Made by a program: the position numbers and the translations under genes. Below are positions 40,874-49,400 of a stretch of 64,000 nucleotides of DNA, in pieces. Source of the stretch: Uruburuella suis (GTDB taxonomy: Bacteria > Pseudomonadota > Gammaproteobacteria > Burkholderiales > Neisseriaceae); contig NZ_SLXE01000015.1 of the NCBI RefSeq assembly GCF_004341385.1, forward strand, positions 5,362-69,361, read 5' to 3'. Within the stretch, counting starts at the first letter, position 1. Every line of letters begins with the position of its first letter. Below the pieces are notes generated by a model that saw only the letters and a program-made list of their open reading frames with translations, did not search any database and was not told where the DNA came from.

Positions 40874-41827
40874 ATGTCTGAAAAAATCCGCCTGATTATC
40901 GACACCGACCCCGGCCAAGATGATGCCGCCGCCATTTTGATGGCACACGGCTTAGCCAAACGCGGCCTGATTGATTTTATGGCGCTCACCGTAGTGGCCG
41001 GCAACGTGAGCCTGCACCACACCGCCACCAATGCACGCATCATTTGCGACTGGGCCGGCGAAAAAGATTTTCCCGTGTATGCCGGTGCCGGCAAGCCCTT
41101 GCTGCGCAGCTTGGTAACCGCCGAAGAAGTGCACGGCAAAACCGGGCTCGACGGCGTGGAATTGCATGAGCCTGCCTGCCCCTTGCAGCCGGTGCACGCC
41201 GTGCCCTATCTGATCGACACCTTGCGCAAAGCCGATGATGCGAGCATCACCATCTGCCCCATCGGCCCCTTAACCAACATCGCCCAAGCGCTCAGCCTCG
41301 CGCCCGATATCGGCCGCGCGATTAAAAACATCGTGCTGATGGGCGGCAATTATTTCGAAGCCGGCAACATCACCCCCGCGGCCGAATTCAATTTTTATGT
41401 CGACCCGCATGCCGCCCAAGTGGTACTGCAAAGCGGCGTGCCCATCACCATTTTGCCGCTCGATGTCACCCACAAAGCCACCATCACCACCCCGCGCATG
41501 GATGTGCTGCGCCAACAGCCCAACGCCAACGGCAGCCGTTTGGCCGGCATTTTGCAAAGCTACGAGCGCTTCGACACGCAAAAATTCGGCCTCGAAGGCG
41601 GCCCCCTGCACGACCCCTGCGCCATCGCCTATGCCGTGTTTCCCGAATTTTTCAGCGGCCGCGATTGCCATGTGGCGGTGGAAACCCAGAGCGAGCTCAC
41701 CATGGGCGCCTGCGTGGTCGATTGGTGGGGCACCACCGGCAAACCGGCCAATGCGCATTGGGTAACCGATGTCAACGCTAATAAAATGTTCCACGAAATG
41801 GCCGAATCCATCAGCCATCTGCCTTAA
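40874..41827 (+). CDS. Nucleoside hydrolase (inosine/uridine-preferring type)
   Basis: 317 aa. Hydrolyses ribonucleosides to base and ribose for salvage. The calcium-binding N-terminal motif IIDTDPGQDDAAAILMA is exact, with VVAGNVSLHHTATNA, CPIGPLTNIAQAL, VLMGGNYFEAGNITPAAEFN, and a Ca-ligand Asp in GGPLHDPCAIAY. Length is normal. Which base is preferred cannot be told. Followed by an uptake-sequence terminator (about 41848-41878). Confidence 0.93.
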   Translation: MSEKIRLIIDTDPGQDDAAAILMAHGLAKRGLIDFMALTVVAGNVSLHHTATNARIICDWAGEKDFPVYAGAGKPLLRSLVTAEEVHGKTGLDGVELHEPACPLQPVHAVPYLIDTLRKADDASITICPIGPLTNIAQALSLAPDIGRAIKNIVLMGGNYFEAGNITPAAEFNFYVDPHAAQVVLQSGVPITILPLDVTHKATITTPRMDVLRQQPNANGSRLAGILQSYERFDTQKFGLEGGPLHDPCAIAYAVFPEFFSGRDCHVAVETQSELTMGACVVDWWGTTGKPANAHWVTDVNANKMFHEMAESISHLP

Positions 41828-41845
41828 ACCATCGCGCAAAAACAA

Positions 41846-41880
41846 AGGCCGTCTGAAACTTTTTTCAGACGGCCTTTCAC
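41846..41880. terminator. Bidirectional uptake-sequence terminator
   Basis: AAAGGCCGTCTGAAA and TTTCAGACGGCCTTT around a short T-rich loop, between convergent genes. Confidence 0.75.
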
Positions 41881-41905
41881 ACAATATTCCACACAAACCG
41901 CACGC

Positions 41906-42418
41906 TCAGCGCAACACCACCTCATTGGGCAATTCATCGAAATCCGCCGCTTGTGCGCGCGGGAAATGGGTGCTCAGAATCTGCGTCACCTCTTGCAAGC
42001 CCGCCACCAAGCCGCTCACAAACGCCTCGCGCCGGAAATCCGCCAGCATGGTTTGGCACACATGCTGCCACTCTTCCTCGGCCACTTTGGCAGAAATGCC
42101 CCGGTCGGCCACGATTTCCACCGCGTGATCGGCAAACGACACATACACCAGCACGCCGCTGTTGTGTTCGGTGTCCCACACGCCCAATTCGCCAAACCAT
42201 TGCCAAGCGCGGGTGCGCGTGTCCAAGCCTTTGAGCACAGCCTCGCTGCTGTAGCGCGATTCAATCACAAAACGGATCTGGCCGGTGTGGTTTTGCTCCG
42301 ACAAGCCGATTTTTCGGCTGATGCGCGCCAAATCAGCACCGGGAAAATAACGCTCCACGCGTGCGCGCGGGTGCAGCCAATGCTGCCACAAACGTTTGAA
42401 TTTATTTTGCTCCTGCAT
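41906..42418 (-). CDS. TPM-domain protein (YgcG/YdjH-like, cytoplasmic)
   Basis: 170 aa. The TPM domain spans most of the protein: TGQIRFVIESRYSSEAV, GVLVYVSFADHAVEIVADRG and MLADFRREAFVSGLVAGLQE. It lacks a signal peptide. The ATG overlaps the stop of the upstream gene (TAATG), so translation is coupled to it. In many proteobacteria two TPM-domain genes follow lemA, as here. The molecular role of the family is not settled. Confidence 0.82.
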   Translation of the reverse strand: MQEQNKFKRLWQHWLHPRARVERYFPGADLARISRKIGLSEQNHTGQIRFVIESRYSSEAVLKGLDTRTRAWQWFGELGVWDTEHNSGVLVYVSFADHAVEIVADRGISAKVAEEEWQHVCQTMLADFRREAFVSGLVAGLQEVTQILSTHFPRAQAADFDELPNEVVLR

Positions 42419-43305
42419 TACCACCCTCCCGATGCGCCGCCGCCGCCGAAGCCGCCACCGCCACCACTGAAACCGCCACCGCCGCCAAACCCACCGCCGC
42501 CGCTCCAGCCGCCACCGCCGCGCGTGCCGCCAAAACCGCCGCCGCCCAGCCCGCCGCCGGAAATAAACGCGCCGCTGCCCAGCACAAAGCTCACCACGCT
42601 GCCCAGCAGCGCCACCAACACAGCCGCCACCACGCCCCAGCCCAACACCGCCACCGCCACGCCGAACACCGCGCCGCCGGTGAGCAGGCTGCCGAGCGTG
42701 CGCCCGAAAATCGCTTTCAGAAAGCCGCCCACAAAAAAAGGCACAATCAGCAGCATCATCCAGCCATCGCCCGAGCCTTCGCTGCGGGTTTGGGCGGCGG
42801 GCGCGGGCAAGGCTTCGCCGGCAATCAATTTTTCAATTTGGCTCACCGCCGCATAAATGCCGGCATCGGTTTGGCCTTTTTGCAGATAAGGGCGCAACAC
42901 ATCATCAAGAATGCGCTTGGCATACACATCAGGAATCGCGCCTTCCAAGCCGCGCCCCACCGCCAAATGGGTTTTGCGCTCATCGCGCACCAGCAGCAGC
43001 AACACCCCGTCGCTCACCTCTTTGCGCCCCGGCTCATATTGCTGCATCGCGCGGGCGGCATAGTCAAACGGCGTTTCCGGTGCAATCGAGGGCACGGTGA
43101 GCACGATAATCTGGCTGCCTTTTTCGCGGCTGTATTGCATCAAATGCGCATTGAGCTCGGCGCGCGCTTCGGGCTGCATCATCTGCGCGCTGTCGAGCAC
43201 CGGCGCGGTGAGCGGCGGAATCGCGGCCAAATCGGCCGCCCACAGCCACGCCGCGGCCAGCAGCATCAAGGCAAACGCGCTTAGGCGTTGAAAGGCAGAT
43301 AACAT
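42418..43305 (-). CDS. TPM-domain membrane protein YgcG family with Gly-rich tail
   Basis: 295 aa. Signal peptide (residues 1-~24, LMLLAAAWLWA), a periplasmic TPM domain (~30-160: VLDSAQMMQPEARAELNAHL, GSQIIVLTVPS, DGVLLLLVRDERKTHLAVGRGLEG split here), one or two membrane helices (~185-240) and a C-terminal run of Gly, Phe and Ser repeats ending GGGASGGW. This is the YgcG layout. It is co-transcribed with the second TPM gene, and lies downstream of lemA with ynfA between. Confidence 0.88.
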   Translation of the reverse strand: MLSAFQRLSAFALMLLAAAWLWAADLAAIPPLTAPVLDSAQMMQPEARAELNAHLMQYSREKGSQIIVLTVPSIAPETPFDYAARAMQQYEPGRKEVSDGVLLLLVRDERKTHLAVGRGLEGAIPDVYAKRILDDVLRPYLQKGQTDAGIYAAVSQIEKLIAGEALPAPAAQTRSEGSGDGWMMLLIVPFFVGGFLKAIFGRTLGSLLTGGAVFGVAVAVLGWGVVAAVLVALLGSVVSFVLGSGAFISGGGLGGGGFGGTRGGGGWSGGGGFGGGGGFSGGGGGFGGGGASGGW

Positions 43306-43326
43306 GAATATCCTTTTGATTTCAAG

Positions 43327-43378
43327 TTTTCAGACGGCATCCATCTGAAAAGGCCGTCTGAAAAAAGGCCGTCTGAAC
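43327..43378. repeat. Cluster of three uptake sequences
   Basis: One reversed and two forward GCCGTCTGAA cores (or near-copies) within ~50 bp between ynfA and the YgcG gene. Confidence 0.6.
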
Positions 43379-43380
43379 AA

Positions 43381-43704
43381 TTATGAGCGCGCGCCCAGCA
43401 TAATCACCGCCATGCCGCTCAAACACAGCGCTGCGCCTATCCAGTCGGTGGTTTGCGGCTTAATGCCGTCCACCGCCCACAGCCACAGCAGCGCCATGCT
43501 GATATACACGCCGCCGTAAGCGGCATACACGCGGCCGCTGGCGGTCGGGTGCAGCGTGAGCAGCCAGGCAAACAGCGCTAGGCTCGCCGCCGCCGGCAGC
43601 AGCAGCCAAGGTGAGCCTTGCTGGCGCAACCACACATAAGGCAGCCAGCAGCCCACAATTTCAGCCAGCGCCGTGGCGGCAAAGAGTAAAAAAGTTTTCA
43701 GCAT
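43381..43704 (-). CDS. ynfA: YnfA family (UPF0060) small membrane protein
   Basis: 107 aa from MLKTFLLFAATALAEIVGCW, the start that aligns with E. coli YnfA; three consecutive ATG codons precede it. Four membrane helices. Signature LALFAWLLTLHPTASGRVYAAYGGVYISMALLWLW (in two parts) is nearly identical to the family. Related to small multidrug-resistance transporters; function is not well settled. Its location inside the lemA-TPM group is unusual, and it is flanked by uptake-sequence hairpins, so it may be an insertion. Confidence 0.93.
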   Translation of the reverse strand: MLKTFLLFAATALAEIVGCWLPYVWLRQQGSPWLLLPAAASLALFAWLLTLHPTASGRVYAAYGGVYISMALLWLWAVDGIKPQTTDWIGAALCLSGMAVIMLGARS

Positions 43705-43714
43705 CATCATATAT

Positions 43715-43752
43715 TTCAGACGGCCTATCATGCACAAGCAGGCCGTCTGAAC
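43715..43752. terminator. Inverted uptake sequences between lemA and ynfA
   Basis: TTTCAGACGGCC and GGCCGTCTGAA around a ~15-nt loop, directly downstream of lemA. Confidence 0.55.
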
Positions 43753-43770
43753 CATTCGGGCGCAAGCCGT

Positions 43771-44361
43771 TTAAAAGCTTACTTTAGGCGCATCCGACAC
43801 CGCCGCTTCGTTTTCCACGCTGAAATTGGCGCGTGCCTTCATGCCGAAAAGCTTGGCGGTGAGGTTTTGCGGAAACTGGCGCAAGGTGGTGTTATACGTT
43901 TGCACAGCCTTGATGTAGTTGTTGCGTGCCAGCGAAATGCGGTTTTCCGTGCCCTCAAGCTGCGCCTGCAAATCGCGGAAATTCTGGTCGGCCTTAAGCT
44001 GCGGATAATTTTCCGACACCACCAAAAGCCGTGAGAGCGCGCTGCTCAATTCGCCCTGCGCCTGCTGATATTGCTTGAGTTTTTCCGGGTCGGCCGCATC
44101 ATCGGCCGTCATCTGAATGCTGCCCACTTTGCTGCGCGCTTCCGTTACCTGCGTAAACACTTCCTGCTCGTGCGTGGCATAGCCTTTTACCGTGTTGACC
44201 AGATTCGGAATCAAATCGGCGCGGCGCTGATATTGGTTGAGCACTTCCGACCAGGCCGCATTGGCCGCCTCGTCTTGCGACTGCATGGTGTTGTAGCCGC
44301 AGCCGCTCAATGCAAACAATGAGGTAAACACGGCCATCACGGCCAGCCATTTTTTCAACAT
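43771..44361 (-). CDS. lemA: LemA family lipoprotein
   Basis: 196 aa. N-terminal lipoprotein signal with LFALSGCGYN (lipidated Cys21). The helical LemA domain shows SEVLNQYQRRADLIPNLVNTVKGYATHEQEVFTQVTEARS (in parts) and LKADQNFRDLQAQLEGTENRI, the family's most conserved stretch. LemA proteins form an envelope-anchored helical bundle of unknown role and commonly precede TPM-domain genes. It is probably the first gene of this leftward group. Confidence 0.93.
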   Translation of the reverse strand: MLKKWLAVMAVFTSLFALSGCGYNTMQSQDEAANAAWSEVLNQYQRRADLIPNLVNTVKGYATHEQEVFTQVTEARSKVGSIQMTADDAADPEKLKQYQQAQGELSSALSRLLVVSENYPQLKADQNFRDLQAQLEGTENRISLARNNYIKAVQTYNTTLRQFPQNLTAKLFGMKARANFSVENEAAVSDAPKVSF

Positions 44362-44708
44362 AGGATTTACTCCGTAAAATCAGGAACAAGCGAAAATGCA
44401 CACGCACCACGCACGGCAGAGGGCAAATCACACCCACCTCAAAACAGCCCTGCTGCATAGGCTCGCCGCCTTGCAAGCTTACTTTTTTCAATGGGCATCA
44501 GGCCGTCTGAAAACAACCGCTTGAGTATAACCCAAAGCCGCCGCCGCGCAAACCGGCCGCCCAACACGCATCTATCAAACAAACGCGCGGCTACATTTCA
44601 CTACCATTTTCAGACGGCCTGTTTCATAATAAGACTTTTCGATAAGACATTCGGCAACCCGCCCGCTTTCCGTCAAACCCCAAGGCAAACCCAGGAGGAA
44701 TCCACCCG
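44362..44708. promoter_or_regulatory. Divergent intergenic region lemA / rmlD
   Basis: 347 bp holding promoters for both genes, two uptake sequences (about 44499 and 44612) and a repeat fragment at 44461-44498 that matches one arm of the ATACCCAT elements. No promoter can be placed with confidence. Confidence 0.45.
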
Positions 44709-45581
44709 ATGAGAATTTTACTGACCGGCTCGAAAGGCCAGCTCGGCCGCTGCTTTAAAGACCGCCTGCCCGAAGAATGGGAGCTGATTGCCGCCGATTC
44801 AGCCACCCTCGACATCACCGATGCCGAAGCCGTGCTCAATATGGTCAAAAATTTCCAACCCGACGCCATTGTCAACGCCGCCGCCTACACCGCCGTTGAT
44901 TTGGCCGAAAGCCAGCGCGCCAAAGCCTTTGCCGTCAACGCCGCCGCCGTGGCAAGCCTGGCCGCCGCCGCCCGCGCCGTGCATGCCAAATTCATCCACA
45001 TATCCACCGATTATGTGTTTGACGGCAGCAGCAAAGTGCCCTACACCGAAACCGCCCCGCCCGCACCCCAAAGCGCCTACGGCCAATCCAAGCTCGCCGG
45101 CGAATTGCTGGCGCTGGCCGCCAACCCCGACAGCGCGATTGTGCGCAGCGCCTGGATATTCAGCGAATACGGTCGCAATTTCGTGAAAACCATGCTCGAA
45201 GCCGCCGCCGAGCGCGACGAGCTTTATGTGGTGCAAGACCAAACCGGCTGCCCCACTTATGCCGGTGATTTGGCGCAGCTGCTGATTAATATGCTGGAAA
45301 AAGCCACCTTCCCGCGCGGCATTTTCCATTATTGCGGCAACACCTCAACCAGCTGGCACGGCTTTGCCGAAGCCGTGTTCCACACCGCCGCCACCCTCAA
45401 CCCCACCTTCAAAACCCCGCACCTGCACCCCATCGACACCAGCGGCTACCCCACGCCCGCCCCGCGCCCCGTTTATAGCGTGCTCGATTGCCACAAAGCC
45501 TGCCAAGAGCTGGGTGCCGCTCCTTCCGACTGGCAAAAAGCACTCGGCAGCGTGGTGCGCAAATTGAATACTCAAGCATAA
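44709..45581 (+). CDS. rmlD: dTDP-4-dehydrorhamnose reductase
   Basis: 290 aa. Reduces dTDP-4-dehydro-L-rhamnose to dTDP-L-rhamnose with NAD(P)H. It has the Rossmann start MRILLTGSKGQLGRCF (GxxGQLG), IVNAAAYTAVDLAE, HISTDYVFDGSS and the catalytic Tyr-x3-Lys in SAYGQSKLAGE. AGGAGG stands before the ATG. The companion rmlA/B/C genes are not in the window. Its presence suggests rhamnose in a surface glycan. Confidence 0.94.
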   Translation: MRILLTGSKGQLGRCFKDRLPEEWELIAADSATLDITDAEAVLNMVKNFQPDAIVNAAAYTAVDLAESQRAKAFAVNAAAVASLAAAARAVHAKFIHISTDYVFDGSSKVPYTETAPPAPQSAYGQSKLAGELLALAANPDSAIVRSAWIFSEYGRNFVKTMLEAAAERDELYVVQDQTGCPTYAGDLAQLLINMLEKATFPRGIFHYCGNTSTSWHGFAEAVFHTAATLNPTFKTPHLHPIDTSGYPTPAPRPVYSVLDCHKACQELGAAPSDWQKALGSVVRKLNTQA

Positions 45582-45604
45582 ACATACTGTGCATAAATCA
45601 ATAC

Positions 45605-45635
45605 AGGCCGTCTGAAAAGTTTCAGACGGCCTTTA
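45605..45635 (+). terminator. rmlD terminator (uptake-sequence hairpin)
   Basis: AGGCCGTCTGAAAA / TTTCAGACGGCCT followed by TTATTT. Confidence 0.75.
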
Positions 45636-45696
45636 TTTATCTGGCAAACAACGATTTTTTAAAACGTTTCCCATGCTTCATTCCGGCGAAGTGCGC

Positions 45697-45782
45697 AGGT
45701 CGGATTCTCGAATCCGACGCTTGTTCGCAGAACAAGGTTTTCAGGGCGGCAGTAAATGTCGGATACAAGTATCCGACCTACG
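45697..45782. repeat. GTCGGATTC palindrome element
   Basis: AGGTCGGATTCTCGAATCCGAC, a centre with CTTGTTCGCAGAACAAG, and GTCGGATACAAGTATCCGACCTA at the right end. Lies between rmlD and the SRP RNA gene. Confidence 0.75.
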
Positions 45783-45840
45783 GCTTTCTTGGCTGTTTGA
45801 ATGGTTTCAGACGGCCTGATTTCCCCACACCAAAAGCCAA

Positions 45841-45866
45841 ACGCCGCAGGCAAAAGCTGCGGCGTT
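45841..45866 (-). terminator. SRP RNA terminator
   Basis: A nine-base perfect stem ACGCCGCAG / CTGCGGCGT with a 7-nt loop, followed on the minus strand by TTTGGCTTTTGG. Confidence 0.75.
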
Positions 45867-45871
45867 TTCAA

Positions 45872-45976
45872 TGAGGTGGCGAGCCAAACCCCTGGCACTG
45901 GCGCATCAGAGTGGGCTGCTGGCTTCCGCCCCTGACCCGTTGTCCCAACTTACCATGCAGGGAGACCCGCCGTAAA
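45872..45976 (-). ncRNA. ffs: Signal recognition particle RNA (4.5S-type)
   Basis: Read on the minus strand, the RNA contains the SRP-conserved apical loop and Ffh-binding region GGTCAGGGGCGGAAGCCAGC, flanked by arms that pair (CGGGTCTCCCTGCATGGTAA with GTGCCAGGGGTTTGGC). It is about 105 nt, as for small bacterial SRP RNAs. Ends are set approximately from the promoter and terminator. With Ffh it targets inner-membrane proteins during translation. Confidence 0.88.
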
Positions 45977-45982
45977 AAAGCT

Positions 45983-46012
45983 ATTATAGCCGCCCTATTG
46001 CCTTGCGCACAA
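45983..46012 (-). promoter_or_regulatory. Sigma-70 promoter of the SRP RNA gene
   Basis: Minus strand: a perfect TATAAT (45988-45983), TTGTGC 18 bases upstream as the -35 box. The expected start is about 7 bases below the -10 box, at the 5' end of the RNA. Confidence 0.75.
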
Positions 46013-46280
46013 GCCCGAAATCCGCCCAATCGTAAACAGCCGTCTGAAAAAAGCCGCACCGGCGCTGCACTTGTCAACAATTTCTCGCCGCCAATATGAG
46101 CCGCATGCATGCTGTCCGCCATATTTTTCCATTGAAAAGTCTTTGAAATGACATTACATTCAAACTTTCCCTTTGGCTTTCAGACGGCCTGCTTTTTCTT
46201 GAGGCCGTCTGAAAAAAAAAGCAAACATCTGCCAAGCGCCGCCGCATAAAATCCTTTAAAATAGCGGGCACACATGTTTG

Positions 46281-46382
46281 ATACCCATTCAAAAAAGTAA
46301 GCTAACAAGGTGGAAGCCTGCGACAGTACACACGTACGGCAAGGCGAGCCAACGAAGTTAGGTTATTTTTTTGGATTGGTAT
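46281..46382. repeat. Correia-like miniature element with ATACCCAT / ATTGGTAT ends
   Basis: 102 bp. Left end ATACCCATTCAAAAAAGTAA, right end ATTTTTTTGGATTGGTAT. The core GACAGTACACACGTACGGCA and AAGGCGAGCCAACG is shared with Correia elements. Just upstream of the large dehydrogenase gene. Confidence 0.75.
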
Positions 46383-46420
46383 GAGCACACACGAAAATAA
46401 TACGGAACGGACACAACACA

Positions 46421-49400
46421 ATGAGCAACACCGCCCAGCGCATCCGCGAAATCCCTTATAACTACACCTCATATTCCGACCGCGAAATCGTCATCCGCCT
46501 GCTCGGCGATGATGCGTGGAACACACTGCAAACGCTGCGCAGCCAGCGCGTAACCGGCCGCTCGGCGCGCATGTTGTTTGAAGTATTGGGCGATATTTGG
46601 GCGGTGGTGCGCAACCCCTATCTGGTTGACGATTTGCTCGACCACCCCGCCCGCCGCGAAGCGCTGGTGAAAGAAATGCGCCACCGCTTGGGCGAAATCC
46701 ACAAACGGCGCGACGACAACGAACAAGTGGCCGCGCTGGTGCAGGCGGCCGAAGCGGCGGTGGCGCGCTTCGACGGCAGCTTTGACGAAACCAAAACCCG
46801 CCGTGAGCAAATTCTCAAACGCCTGAGCAAAATCACCAAAAAACACAATATTATGTTTGACGGCTTGGCGCGCGTGTCGCATGTCACCGACGCCACCGAC
46901 TGGCGCGTGGAATATCCCTTTGTGGTGGTCAACCCCGACACCGAAGCCGAAGTGGCGCCCTTGGTGCGCGCGCTGATTGATTTGGAGCTCACCATCATCC
47001 CGCGCGGCGGCGGCACCGGCTACACCGGCGGCGCGGTGCCGCTCGATGCCATGAGCGCGGTGATCAACACCGAAAAGCTCGATAAACACAATGGCGTGGA
47101 ATATGTCGAGCTGCCCGGTCTCGAAGGCCGCCGGCCGGTGATTCATTGCGGCGCGGGCGTGGTCACGCGGCGCGTGGAAGAAACCGCCAATGCCGCCAAG
47201 CTTGTGTTTGCGGTGGATCCCACTTCGGCCGATGCTTCCTGCGTGGGCGGCAATGTGGCGATGAACGCAGGCGGCAAAAAAGCGGTGTTGTGGGGCACGG
47301 CGCTCGATAATCTGGCGTGGTGGAAAATGGTCAACCCCGCAGGCGAATGGCTCAAAATCGAGCGCGTGCGCCACAATTTCGGCAAAATCCACGATGAAGA
47401 AACCGCCGTGTTTGATGTGCACACGCTCGCTTCAGACGGCCTCAAAGTGGTGAAAACCGAGCGGCTGGAAATTGAGGGCAGCAAATTCCGCAAAGTCGGC
47501 CTCGGCAAAGACGTCACCGACAAATTTCTCGCCGGCCTGCCCGGTGTGCAGAAAGAAGGCACCGACGGCATCATCACCAGCTGCGCTTTTGTGCTGCACA
47601 CCATGCCCAAACACACGCGCACCGTGTGCCTGGAATTTTTCGGCACCGTGGCCAACGCCACGCCCTCGATTGTGGAAATCCGTGATTACCTGCTCGGCCA
47701 CGAAGCCGTAGCGCTGGCCGGCCTCGAGCATCTCGATTGGCGCTATGTGCGCGCGGTGGGCTATGCCACCAAAGCCGCCGGCAAAGGCCGCCCGAAAATG
47801 GTGCTGATTGCCGATGTGGTGTCAGACGATGAAAACGCCGTGGCCGAAGCCGCCTCACACATTGTGAAGCTCGCCAACGCGCGCGACGGCGAAGGCTTTA
47901 TCGCCGTGTCGCCCGAGGCACGCAAAACCTTCTGGCTCGACCGCAGCCGCACCGCCGCCATCGCCAAACACACCAACGCCTTTAAAATCAACGAAGACGT
48001 GGTGATTCCGCTCGAACGCCTGGGCGAATATTCAGACGGCATTGAGCGCATCAACATCGAATTGTCGATTAAAAACAAGCTCGCCCTGTGCGATGCGCTC
48101 CTGCCCTATCTGCAAGGCAGCCTGCCGGTGGATCAGATGGGCACCGATCTGCCCAGCAGCGAATTGCTGGGCGAGCGCGCCAACCACGCATTGGCCCATG
48201 TGGCGCAGGTGCAGGCGCGCTGGCAATGGCTGCTCGACAACCTCGATGCGCCGCTGGCCGACTATAAAGCGCGCTACGGCAGCGCCGTGCACGCCGCACC
48301 CGAAGCCCGCGATGAAGAAAGCTGCTTTACCGCCTTTCGCGATTTCCGCCTGCGCGTGTCGGTAAAATCCGACATCATGAAGCCTTTATCCGAGATTTTC
48401 AGCGGCAAGGCCGACACCAAAATCACCGAAGCGCTGGCCAAAATCCACAGCCGCGTGGTGCGCGGGCGCGTGTTTGTGGCGCTGCATATGCACGCGGGCG
48501 ACGGCAATGTGCACACCAATATTCCCGTGAATTCCGATGATTATGAAATGCTGCAAACCGCCCACAAAGCGGTGGATCGCATTATGGCCATCGCCCGCCG
48601 CTTAAACGGCGTGATTTCGGGCGAACACGGCATCGGCATCACCAAGCTCGAATACCTCACCGATGAAGAAATGCAGCCTTTTTGGGATTACAAAACGCGC
48701 ATCGACCCGCAAGGCCGCTTCAACCGCGGCAAGCTGATGAAAGGCGCCGATTTGCGCCGCGCCTACACGCCCTCGTTCGAGCTTTTGGGCGTGGAATCGC
48801 TGATTATGGAGCAATCCGATTTGGGCACCATCGCCGAATCGATAAAAGACTGTCTGCGCTGCGGCAAGTGCAAGCCCGTGTGCTCCACCCATGTGCCGCG
48901 CGCCAACCTGCTCTACAGCCCGCGCAACAAAATTCTCGGCGTGGGCCTGCTCACCGAAGCCTTTTTATACGAAGAGCAAACCCGCCGCGGCGTGTCGCTG
49001 CGCCATTTCGACGAGCTCAACGATGTGGGCGACCATTGCACCGTGTGCCACCGCTGCGTGAAGCCCTGCCCTGTGAATATCGATTTCGGCGACGTTACCG
49101 TGGCCATCCGCAATTATCTGGGCAAAAGCGGCAAGCGCAAATTCAACCCCGCCGTGGCCGCCGGCATGGCTTTTCTGAATGCCAAAGATCCGCGCACCAT
49201 TAACCTGCTGCACAAAGGCGTGATCGATGCCGGCTTCAGGCTGCAAAACTGGGGCTACCAAATGGGCAAAAAATTCCGTTTGGGCACCAAAAAGCAGAAA
49301 GCCGCCCCCAAAACCACCGTGGGCGCCGCGCCGATCAAAGAGCAAGTGGTACATTTCATCAACCGCCCGCTGCCGCGCAACGTGCCGATTAAAACCGCCC

